Of a stretch of DNA of 39,083 bases, positions 31,278 to 39,083 are shown in pieces. Position 1 is the first letter of the stretch; every line of letters begins with the position of its first letter. The position numbers and the translations under genes were made by a program. A model generated the notes under the pieces. It did no database searches and was not told where the DNA came from. It was given only the letters and a program-made list of their open reading frames with translations. This stretch comes from Leyella stercorea DSM 18206 (lineage in GTDB: Bacteria > Bacteroidota > Bacteroidia > Bacteroidales > Bacteroidaceae). Location of the stretch: NCBI RefSeq assembly GCF_000235885.1, contig NZ_JH379408.1, positions 1 through 39,083 on the forward strand. Direction: 5' to 3'.

Positions 31278-31704
31278 ATTTAATATAGTCGTCATTCTGA
31301 GAGTAATAGTCTGCAATTATCAAGAGATGGGCCAATCCACCCGATTCCACCTCCCTTTATAGTTCACCTTCCTCCGATTATAGTACGGGCAATCCGTTCC
31401 GATTGTCCGTTACCCTGTTTTAACACCCCTGTTTTACAGTTTTATTCATCCCTTTCTATTTGATTGTCATTTATTATCGTTTTGCTGCTGCCGTGCGACC
31501 TCTCGTGGACTTATTTTCCCGCAAAGGTAATAGGCTGCTCCAATCTTGCCAATGCCGGCGTTCCGCTGCGAGTGAGCCGTAAAAATCTTCCTCTCCGTCT
31601 GTCGAGCGTATTTTTCCGCATCAGCCTTGTCAGATTGTTTCCGCCACCTTTTGGAGGCAGAAAATAAATCCCAAAGGTCGCAAACAGGCCGAAAAAAGGG
31701 AAAA
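31278..31704 (+). repeat. Leader element copy F (direct repeat with 28375-28787)
   Basis: Nearly identical to copy E, differing by a roughly 14-bp insertion near the left end and scattered bases. It has its own CAAAGGTA block (31522-31529). It stands directly ahead of the 1659-residue polyvalent gene, whose ATG at 31721 follows the AAAAAGGGAAAAAA purine block. Copies E and F are about 2.9 kb apart in direct orientation and enclose two hypothetical genes and the TA operon. Confidence 0.8.
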
Positions 31705-31720
31705 AAAGAAAGGTTAAATT

Positions 31721-34700
31721 ATGAGTTACAACAAATTGAAATCATTGGTAGCGAACGTGGAAGCCATAGAAACGGCAATGAAAATCCAAGTTCAAGGCAG
31801 GCAGGCCACTGCGGAAGAAAAAGAAATTTTATCCCGATATTCTGGTTTCGGGGGTATCAAAGAAGTGTTGAATATAGGTACGGACAAGCCCATAGGTGGT
31901 GATATGCAAGAACCGATACAAAGATTGCAGGAGTTAATCAATGCTTACCCTCATTTCACAGAACCCATGCGACACAATGTCATAGAGGGTATCAAAGCAT
32001 CTGTACTGACAGCATTTTACACTCCTAAATTCCTTGTTGATGCAGTGGTGCGGCAGATACACGCCACGTTCAGCGAAAACGGCCTCAAAATGCGTTCATT
32101 TCTCGAACCGAGTGCAGGTATAGGCGGTTTTCTGCCCATAGCCATGTCCGGCACGTATGACTATGCCATTGAGAAAGATCTCATTTCGGGGATGATACTT
32201 TCCCTGCTCCATGAGAACACGCTAACACGGACGGCTGCATTTGAAACCATTGGAGAACAAGGTTTTGAGCATACAACTTTCGATGTCATAGCCTCCAACA
32301 TCCCGTTTGGCAATTTCCGGGTATTCGATGCGGAGCTGTGGAAGAAAGGCGGTATGTACGAACAGGCCACCAAGACCATACACAACTACTTTTTTGTCAA
32401 AGCGATGGAGTTGTTGAATGAGGGTGGATTATTGGCTTTCATCACATCGAGGGGCATAGCCGACACGCCCGGTAACAAGTTCGTGCGTGAATATCTTGTA
32501 AATCATGCAGACCTGATAAGTGCAATCCGTCTGCCCGATATGCTTTTCATGCAGACAAGCGGTATAGAGGTAGGCAGTGACCTGCTGATATTCCAAAAGC
32601 ACACGCACAAGACGGTACTCTCACAACGGGAACAACTGTTTTTACAAGTAGGCAGGGAAAAGGCGGACGCCATAGGCACAATGACCGAATACGCCAACAA
32701 ATTGTTTACCATGCCGAAAACTACCCTTGCAACAGGTAGCCGCATTGTACAGAACCAATACGGAAAATATGTGCGCAAATACCAATGGCAGGGAAATGAA
32801 AATGCCATGTCGCAATATCTCGCCGCACTGCTGAAACTCGACTTTGGTCGATATTTCCGCAAAAGTCTTTTCACAGGGAACGGACAGGGCAGCGAACATA
32901 TGCAAATGTCCCTTTTCGGGAATGTAGCGATGAAACAAGTAGAAAAAGGTAAACGAGCCTACACGGATGGGGTGGAAGCATGGATGAAAGACGGCGCAAT
33001 GGTACTGTTTGAGGGCCAGGTGGGTACTATCCAATATCGAAAATCAAGTCTTTATCAAGAGGTAGCCATTGATTTTGTGCCGGTGGACGAGGGTAAGGTC
33101 AATACAGATAGGGCGAAAGATTATTTTCCTATACGCAAAGCATACTTTGAACTGTCAATCAAAGAAAGGGAAGAACAAAAAGAGGATAACGGATTGCGTA
33201 GAGAGCTGAACGCCCGATACGATGCCTTTGTTGCCAAATGGGGCTGTTTCCACGAGAACGACAACAAGGAGTTTATCATGCTTGACAGCCTCGGTGTGGA
33301 AGTCTTTACAATAGAAATGCAGCTTGGAAAAGATTTAGTCAAGTCCGACATCATGCGTGAACCTGTGGCGTTCAAGAAGATAGACCCGAACAAACGGCTG
33401 ACACCGATTGAAGCGTTGGCAAGCAGCTTGAATTTCTACGGCAAGGTTGATATGGACTACCTGATGCAGTCCACGGACAGTGCCGAGGAAGAAATCATCG
33501 GCGACCTCAAAGGTGAAATATTTTACAATCCCGCTATCGGGGAGTGGGAGCATAAAGGCAAGTTCCTTTCAGGCAATGTCATAGCCAAATGCAAGGAGAT
33601 AGGTTCTTACTTGTCCGAACTCACGGACAGGGAAAAAGATTGGACGGAAACTGCTGTAAGGGCTTTGGCGGATGCGACACCCGAAGCGATACCCTACGAG
33701 GAACTCGATATTAACATGGGCGAGCGTTGGATTGACACAAAGTTATACGCCGATTTTGCAACTGAACTTTTCAAGGTAGAGACAAGTGTAATGTATTTCG
33801 ATGTGAACGACACCTACATGGTACGTCTGCAAAGTTACTCTCCGGTGGCTTACAACACCTATTTCGTCCGCAACTATAACGGTGAGGATTTGTTTGTTCA
33901 TGCCCTGCATGATACTGTACCCGAAATTACGAAAAAGATATACCGCAATGGTGATAAGGTGCGTGTGCCGGACGAGGAAGCCATACAAGAGGCAGCCACC
34001 AAGATACAGGAGATTAGAGACCGTTTCAACTGCTGGCTTGACAGGCAGCCGATAGAGGTTCGGGACGAGCTGGTAAGGGTATATAACGAGCGTTTCAACT
34101 GCTATGTTAGGCCGCACTATGACGGTTCGGCACAAACCTTTCCGCAGCTCTCTTTCGGGCAATTTCCATACGATAGCCTCTATCCCTCACAGAAAGATGC
34201 TATCTGGATGATTAAGCAGAACGGAGGCGGTATCTGTTGGCATGAGGTAGGCACAGGCAAGACGATGATAATGTGTGTTACCGCTTACGAAATGAAACGT
34301 CTCGGACTGGTACACAAGCCGCTTATTATCGGACTGAAAGCGAATGTGCACGAAATTGCTGATACGTTCCGCAAGGCATACCCTACGGCCAAAGTTCTCT
34401 ATCCGGGCAAGGAAGATTTTACCCTTGCCAACAGGCAAGAGGTCTTTTCAAAAATCAAGAACAACAACTGGGACTGCATCATACTGACCCACGACCAGTT
34501 CGCCAAGATACCGCAGTCAGAAGAGACCATGATAGATATATTCACGGAAGAGCTTGCCGATGTGGAACGTAACCTTGAATTTTTGGAGCAGTCCACCATG
34601 CGTTACCGTAGCGGAAAGATGCAGGAGGGATTAGAAAAGCGCAAACAGAACCTTGGGGCTAAATTACAAGAACTGCGTATGAAAATCAATAATCGGAAAG

Positions 34701-36700
34701 ACGATGCTGTGGACTTCCACACAATGGGAATAGACCATATTTTTGTAGATGAGTGCCATATTTTCAAGAACTTAATGTTTCAGACACGCCATAACCGTGT
34801 GGCAGGTATCGGCAACACCAAAGGCTCTCAAAGGGCAATGAACCTCTTGTTCGCCATTCGTGACATCCAACTTCGTACAGGTCGTGACCTTGGGGCTACG
34901 TTTCTGTCGGGTACGGTGGTCGTGAACGCCCTTACCGAACTATATGTGATGTTCAAGTATTTGCGTCCGCAGGAGCTTCAACGGCAACGGATTAGCTGTT
35001 TCGATGCGTGGGCAGCCATATTCACAAAGAAAACGGCAGATTATGAGTTGAATGTGACAGGCTCGGTGAAGCGCAAAGAGCGTTTCCGTACTTACATCAA
35101 AGTATCGGAGCTGGCAATGTTCCTGCGTGAGATTACGGATTACTGTACAGCCGACATGATAAATCTTGACGTGCCTGAGAAGAACGTGCGTTTCCTCTCT
35201 TATCCCCCGACAATTGAGCAGGAGGAAATGATAGGACGCTTGGTTTCTTTTGCCGGTAGCGGCCAGTGGAAGGACTTGGGACTTGACGTTCCGCAACCCG
35301 ACAATCTCGATAAGGCAAAAATGCTGGTTGCGACCAATGTAGCCCGAAAAATGGCTCTTGATATGCGCTTGTTGGGTTGCAAGTTCAAGGATGATGCCGA
35401 TAACAAGGCTTCTATCTGTGCGAGGACAATCTATGACTACTATATACGCTCGAATGACAATCGGGGTACACAGTTCGTGTTCAGCGATCTTGGTACATAC
35501 AAACCGAACGAGTGGAACATATATGCCGACATCAAAGAAAAGTTGGTACAACTCGGTATTCCTGCTGATGAAATACAGTTTATCCAATGCGCCACTACCG
35601 AGAGGACAAGAAAAAAGCTGTTTGAAGAAATGAACAACGGCAAGGTGCGAGTTCTTTTTGGAAGTACGACCATGTTAGGCACAGGTGTGAACGCCCAGCA
35701 AAGGGCTGTGGCAGTGCATCACCTTGAAATACCTTGGCGACCTGCTGACATGGAGCAACGAAACGGCAGGGCGGTACGCAAAGGCAACACTGTAAAGCTG
35801 TGGGGTGGCAATGTGGTAGATATTGTAATTTACGGCACGGAAAAGACCCTTGACGCCTACAAGTTCAATCTGTTGAGAAACAAGCAGATGTTTATCAATC
35901 AAATTAACAACGGCACAATCGCCGTGCGCCGTATTGACGAGGGAGGCATGGATGAGGACAGCGGTATGAACTTCGCCGAGTTCGTGGCTATTCTGTCAGG
36001 CAATAACGACTTGCTGAACAAGACGAAGCTCGACAACAAGATTATGCAGCTTGAAAAGGAACAGGCTATTTTCAAGAAAGAACGCATCCGTGCCGAGCGT
36101 AAAATAGCTGCCGGTCAGGGAGAAATCGAAAAGGCAAAGCGTACTGAGGCCGATTTCAAGAGGGATTTGGAATACATCAACTCGTATAATGGGGCAAAGG
36201 CAACCCTGCTTTTGAACTTGCCGCAAGCCAGTACCGAGGAAGTTGGCCGGGAGTTGCACCGTATCGCCAAGACCTACCGCAACGGAGCGTATGGTACAGT
36301 TGGCACGTATGCAGGGCTAAACTTGTTGGTGCATAGCGAGTATAATATGGACGGTACGTTTGACCGCAATACATTCTTTGTAGAGGGTATAAGTGGATTG
36401 AAATACCGATGCAGTCTGAGCGGTGCGCTGCCGCTTGGTTTCGTTGAGTCGGCACAATATCCGCATGGAGCATTAAGCAAATTGCCCTCTCTTATCGAGA
36501 AGCAACAAAAGGCGGTAGAGCGGATAGAAAGCGAAATTCCCACATTGCAGGACATCATTTGCCGTCAGTGGAGCAAAGCCGATGAACTGTCAAGGCTCAA
36601 ACAGGAATGTAAGGAACTCCAGCACAGGATTGATGAAAGCCTGAAAGAGGCCGAACAACCGCAGGCTGCCAAACACGAAGCTATTGCCGAAGCTGCTTGA
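31721..36700 (+). CDS. Polyvalent N6-methyltransferase plus SNF2-type helicase protein (antirestriction type)
   Basis: A 1659-residue protein. Residues about 90-300 are an N6-adenine methyltransferase domain: TAFYTP (97-102), the SAM-binding EPSAGIGGF (129-137) and SNIPFG (192-197) in place of the usual N/DPPY/F. Residues about 800-1450 are an SNF2-type helicase with Walker A GTGKT (844-848), DECH (1010-1013), LSGT and QRNGRAVR (1346-1353). A coiled coil covers about 1430-1500. Such giant proteins of phages and conjugative elements modify or shield their DNA, as DarB-like proteins do. The non-canonical IPF motif leaves catalytic activity uncertain. It is expressed alone behind leader F and ends at a strong terminator. 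Confidence 0.9.
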   Translation: MSYNKLKSLVANVEAIETAMKIQVQGRQATAEEKEILSRYSGFGGIKEVLNIGTDKPIGGDMQEPIQRLQELINAYPHFTEPMRHNVIEGIKASVLTAFYTPKFLVDAVVRQIHATFSENGLKMRSFLEPSAGIGGFLPIAMSGTYDYAIEKDLISGMILSLLHENTLTRTAAFETIGEQGFEHTTFDVIASNIPFGNFRVFDAELWKKGGMYEQATKTIHNYFFVKAMELLNEGGLLAFITSRGIADTPGNKFVREYLVNHADLISAIRLPDMLFMQTSGIEVGSDLLIFQKHTHKTVLSQREQLFLQVGREKADAIGTMTEYANKLFTMPKTTLATGSRIVQNQYGKYVRKYQWQGNENAMSQYLAALLKLDFGRYFRKSLFTGNGQGSEHMQMSLFGNVAMKQVEKGKRAYTDGVEAWMKDGAMVLFEGQVGTIQYRKSSLYQEVAIDFVPVDEGKVNTDRAKDYFPIRKAYFELSIKEREEQKEDNGLRRELNARYDAFVAKWGCFHENDNKEFIMLDSLGVEVFTIEMQLGKDLVKSDIMREPVAFKKIDPNKRLTPIEALASSLNFYGKVDMDYLMQSTDSAEEEIIGDLKGEIFYNPAIGEWEHKGKFLSGNVIAKCKEIGSYLSELTDREKDWTETAVRALADATPEAIPYEELDINMGERWIDTKLYADFATELFKVETSVMYFDVNDTYMVRLQSYSPVAYNTYFVRNYNGEDLFVHALHDTVPEITKKIYRNGDKVRVPDEEAIQEAATKIQEIRDRFNCWLDRQPIEVRDELVRVYNERFNCYVRPHYDGSAQTFPQLSFGQFPYDSLYPSQKDAIWMIKQNGGGICWHEVGTGKTMIMCVTAYEMKRLGLVHKPLIIGLKANVHEIADTFRKAYPTAKVLYPGKEDFTLANRQEVFSKIKNNNWDCIILTHDQFAKIPQSEETMIDIFTEELADVERNLEFLEQSTMRYRSGKMQEGLEKRKQNLGAKLQELRMKINNRKDDAVDFHTMGIDHIFVDECHIFKNLMFQTRHNRVAGIGNTKGSQRAMNLLFAIRDIQLRTGRDLGATFLSGTVVVNALTELYVMFKYLRPQELQRQRISCFDAWAAIFTKKTADYELNVTGSVKRKERFRTYIKVSELAMFLREITDYCTADMINLDVPEKNVRFLSYPPTIEQEEMIGRLVSFAGSGQWKDLGLDVPQPDNLDKAKMLVATNVARKMALDMRLLGCKFKDDADNKASICARTIYDYYIRSNDNRGTQFVFSDLGTYKPNEWNIYADIKEKLVQLGIPADEIQFIQCATTERTRKKLFEEMNNGKVRVLFGSTTMLGTGVNAQQRAVAVHHLEIPWRPADMEQRNGRAVRKGNTVKLWGGNVVDIVIYGTEKTLDAYKFNLLRNKQMFINQINNGTIAVRRIDEGGMDEDSGMNFAEFVAILSGNNDLLNKTKLDNKIMQLEKEQAIFKKERIRAERKIAAGQGEIEKAKRTEADFKRDLEYINSYNGAKATLLLNLPQASTEEVGRELHRIAKTYRNGAYGTVGTYAGLNLLVHSEYNMDGTFDRNTFFVEGISGLKYRCSLSGALPLGFVESAQYPHGALSKLPSLIEKQQKAVERIESEIPTLQDIICRQWSKADELSRLKQECKELQHRIDESLKEAEQPQAAKHEAIAEAA

Positions 36701-36720
36701 CATAATCATAATTCAACCGT

Positions 36721-36762
36721 TCCCTCTGCATGGTCGCGATGACTGGGCAGAGGGATTTTTTT
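36721..36762 (+). terminator. Strong intrinsic terminator after the methyltransferase-helicase gene
   Basis: TCCCTCTGC (36721-36729) pairs with GCAGAGGGA (36747-36755) and is followed by seven T residues. The 180 bases from here to the KAP gene hold nothing else I can support. Confidence 0.9.
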
Positions 36763-36941
36763 GCGCTCCGGTCTGCCGACGGCTCTACTCTTTTATGGCA
36801 TTCTTTCTCCCTTTATAACCTCCCGATTCCCCGCCACCACCCATTCTCATTTATAGCTATTAATATCTTCTGTTTTTAGTCAAATAGAGATAATATTCTT
36901 TCATCGCATATCCGTTTTTTGCGATACGCCATTTTTAGCTT

Positions 36942-38831
36942 CTACATTGGTGGCAATGTATCACTTTTGCCTTCACACCTCCTAATAGCTTCAATCAAGG
37001 CATCTTTTAATCTTATGAAGGCAAGTTTATCCACTCCTTTTGATATACTGATTTCATTACCGACCAAATCTTTCAACTTGAGTAAACAAGGAACATCTGC
37101 CTTATATCTGTCTCCCACATCTTGTAGGTCATAGTCAAAATTATAATGATAAGCAAGAAATTGCGTAAAAGTATTTCTGCTTTTATTGCTTAGTTTGCAG
37201 ATAGCATCAAAAAGAGCATTGGCATCTTCATATGCAAATATAGCACGAAGTTCGTATGTACAACTTTTATCTGGATAAGGCAATCTGTCTATGATTATAA
37301 GTTGTTCTACTGTTCCTTCAGTCAAATTACGCAGTGCTTTTTGCATTTGATCCGGCAACTCATTTATCTTTGATTTCATCTTCTGCAAGAAATAGTCCAC
37401 AATATCATCCGTTATTGGGGGCTTGGAATCTGTGGTTACATAATTACATCCACTAATAAAACGCCCTCTTAGCTGATAAAGTTCCTCTAAACTGGTTTGA
37501 CTATTAATTATTTCTGCTATTCTTACTTTTATTAAAGAGACATAGGCCTGTATAAAATAGAAAATGCCAATAGCGTGAAAATATGATAGATACGCAATAC
37601 TATAACCAAGTTGATAAGCGTCTTTTATCTCTCTATCCAATATGGATTTTATAGTGTCCTGACAAATACTTTCAAGTTTTTGCTGCTCCATATCGAAAAA
37701 GCCGGATAACATTTCCCAAGGTTTCAATTCTTTTTGCTTATCCCTTATCTCCGTAACAATAAATTCTACAAGTGGAGCACCTGTAATAATATAGTGTATA
37801 ATAGCCGTAACATACTCCGGATTTAAGACATCATAAATTAGCTCTTTGTTTAAAGAGTGATATTTTTCCCTTAGATGCTGTATCCTTTGCTTATCTTCGT
37901 TATTATCTTGGAGTAGTGAAATCCGACAATCTCTACTCCAATTACAAATTACCTCTTTGTTCTCACTATTATTATACTCTGCATACACTGCAATAAATGA
38001 CCCAAGAATATTTTTAAGAAAGATATTATCCTTTTCAACCAGTTCGGGAGGAAGTTTGTTTAAGTGGCTTTTAAAATCATATAAACATTGTCTCAAAACC
38101 CGTAAGTTGTCGGATTTTGTACACTTAAAACAGGCAATAATGAAATCACGCATTTCTTTCAAATAATCGGATACCGGTACTTCGCCAAGGAAGTATTCGA
38201 TGGCTTCTTCTATGTCAGGTTGTATTTCAAATTCCCTGCCTATGGTCTTTTCCTTAAACTCATCCCATACAGCCTTGGGAAGTTCTTCAAGGTGGTTCTC
38301 ATCTCCAATTACGACAACATGACAATTACAATGCTCTACAAAATAGTTGATAAAGCCTAACAATTCCTTCATCTCTATCAGGCACCTTTCGATGTCATTG
38401 AATATCAGGAACTTTACACCTTTTATACTGTCGTCTTTCACTTGTAGTAACGACAACGAATCCAGTGTTGCGGAAAATGAACCATCCTCTTTAGAGTCTT
38501 CATTAAAATCCATACTCGTCTTGAAGACTACCTTACCGGCTAATTTCAAAACTCCCTTTATGAAACGCCCCGTTTTCGAATAGAAGAAAGGATTTAATTC
38601 CCTATCTATAGCGGTCTTGATGTCATTCACGCTATCCATTCCATAGGTCGAAATGTAGATGGGCTTTAGCGTAATTTCCCCGTCGGTATCTGCGGTTCCA
38701 TCAAACCTCTTCTTCCATTCTTTTATAAGATGAGTTTTGCCACATCCCCATTTTCCTTTCAGCATCACGGCATACTGAGGATTGGTATTATCAGCATAGC
38801 TGTTTAAAAAATCAAGAATCAAAGTATTCAT
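36942..38831 (-). CDS. KAP-type P-loop NTPase, putative defence protein
   Basis: A 629-residue protein. Walker A is at 26-33 (GKWGCGKT), and Walker B at 141-150 is FLIFNDIERC, close to the KAP hallmark DDLDRC. Residues about 90-103 (GVLKLAGKVVF) and 415-440 contain hydrophobic stretches, and the remainder is a helical C-terminal region typical of KAP or STAND-like proteins. KAP NTPases occur in several anti-phage systems, often with membrane partners. Codon use and AT content differ from the transfer operon, suggesting recent acquisition. A small membrane protein gene lies 10 bp upstream. The role is inferred. Confidence 0.75.
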   Translation of the reverse strand: MNTLILDFLNSYADNTNPQYAVMLKGKWGCGKTHLIKEWKKRFDGTADTDGEITLKPIYISTYGMDSVNDIKTAIDRELNPFFYSKTGRFIKGVLKLAGKVVFKTSMDFNEDSKEDGSFSATLDSLSLLQVKDDSIKGVKFLIFNDIERCLIEMKELLGFINYFVEHCNCHVVVIGDENHLEELPKAVWDEFKEKTIGREFEIQPDIEEAIEYFLGEVPVSDYLKEMRDFIIACFKCTKSDNLRVLRQCLYDFKSHLNKLPPELVEKDNIFLKNILGSFIAVYAEYNNSENKEVICNWSRDCRISLLQDNNEDKQRIQHLREKYHSLNKELIYDVLNPEYVTAIIHYIITGAPLVEFIVTEIRDKQKELKPWEMLSGFFDMEQQKLESICQDTIKSILDREIKDAYQLGYSIAYLSYFHAIGIFYFIQAYVSLIKVRIAEIINSQTSLEELYQLRGRFISGCNYVTTDSKPPITDDIVDYFLQKMKSKINELPDQMQKALRNLTEGTVEQLIIIDRLPYPDKSCTYELRAIFAYEDANALFDAICKLSNKSRNTFTQFLAYHYNFDYDLQDVGDRYKADVPCLLKLKDLVGNEISISKGVDKLAFIRLKDALIEAIRRCEGKSDTLPPM

Positions 38832-38841
38832 ACCTTTGTTA

Positions 38842-39060
38842 TTAACATAATTCTATTTTAACTCCATTGAAAAACAAAAATGTAGCAATAAGAACATTAA
38901 ATATTGAAATAGTAAACGACGCTGCAAATCCATTATCGCCACATCCACAATGAACAAAGTTAGTGATATTTCTTAATACAATAATATCCAAACAACTAAA
39001 TTTCATGTTTCTTCTTTGAAAGATCCAATAAAGGCTTGCAGGAATCGTCAGTCTTACCAT
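38842..39060 (-). CDS. Small membrane protein upstream of the KAP NTPase
   Basis: Starting at 39060 it has 72 residues; an internal ATG at 39006 would give 54. The C-terminal half has a hydrophobic helix (about AASFTISIFNVLIATFLFF) after a Cys/Gly-rich turn (FVHCGCGDNG), with a short cytoplasmic or periplasmic tail. It ends 10 bp before the KAP gene, so both are likely one operon. It may be the membrane effector or anchor of the pair, but no family is recognised. The window ends 23 bp past the longer start, so promoter and any further genes are not visible. Confidence 0.5.
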   Translation of the reverse strand: MVRLTIPASLYWIFQRRNMKFSCLDIIVLRNITNFVHCGCGDNGFAASFTISIFNVLIATFLFFNGVKIELC

Positions 39061-39083
39061 TGATTGCTTAAATATGCGTCTCC

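Noticed and set aside
34940..35587. 215-codon reverse ORF inside the helicase gene
   Set aside because: It is antisense to the SNF2 domain, where codon bias of the sense gene creates long shadows. No family pattern.
1..39083. CRISPR arrays, tRNA, rRNA, IS elements or integrases
   Set aside because: I saw no short regularly spaced repeats, cloverleaf, rRNA-like stretch, transposase or tyrosine/serine recombinase in the translations.

Overview
The window looks like a large piece of a mobilizable or conjugative element (plasmid or ICE) from a gut Bacteroidales such as Bacteroides, Phocaeicola or Parabacteroides. The evidence is the promoter style (TAnnTTTG -7 boxes, weak Shine-Dalgarno sites), a MobV-type relaxase with a poly-glycine tail, an OmpA-like protein, a Bacteroidota histone H1-like protein, DUF4099/DUF3945-type proteins, a Toprim primase-like protein, ArdC-type antirestriction proteins and a giant methyltransferase-SNF2 helicase. 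I see no integrase, replication initiator, VirB4/VirD4-type ATPase, tRNA, rRNA, CRISPR array or insertion sequence, so the element is either incomplete here or depends on a helper.

Layout. 1-3070 (rightward): oriT-like inverted repeats, relaxase, OmpA-like protein. 3200-3373 (leftward): a 57-residue histone H1-like gene. 3480-7067 (rightward): small cargo genes, several in cassettes with a repeated non-coding leader in front and a GC-rich hairpin terminator behind; one gene (4489-4845) is 5' truncated. 7122-23314 (leftward): one tight operon of about fifteen genes. In transcription order it encodes a DUF4099-type protein, a 74-residue protein, a DUF4099/DUF3945-type protein, a Toprim primase-like protein, a membrane PH-like protein, two paralogous secreted proteins, a glycine-rich membrane protein, an M23-like protein interrupted at an A9 slippery run, a 594-residue membrane protein, an ArdC-N/MutS-I-like protein, a glucosaminidase-M23 muralytic enzyme, a 58-residue membrane protein, a tandem-OB SSB-like protein and an ArdC metalloprotease. 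This resembles a DNA-processing plus envelope-crossing module without a recognisable motor.

23346-27132: a divergent promoter, a secreted M23 peptidase, a membrane-anchored phosphoribosyltransferase-like protein, about 850 bp of non-coding DNA with a strong stem-loop and a leader, then a phosphoribosyltransferase-SLOG gene pair. 27474-31212: a RibD_C/DHFR-like gene, two hypothetical genes, and a Panacea (DUF4065) plus MazF-like toxin-antitoxin operon with a third gene; the hypothetical genes and TA operon lie between two nearly identical copies of a roughly 420-bp leader. 31721-36700: a 1659-residue N6-methyltransferase/SNF2 polyvalent protein. 36942-39060: an AT-rich cargo pair, a KAP-type P-loop NTPase preceded by a small membrane protein, which looks like a defence module.

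The most unusual features are the leader family, the A9 frameshift site with an in-phase A AAA AAC heptamer, the ATPase-less envelope operon, the PRTase-SLOG module and the KAP plus small membrane protein pair. All functional calls rest on reading motifs by eye; no database search was run.
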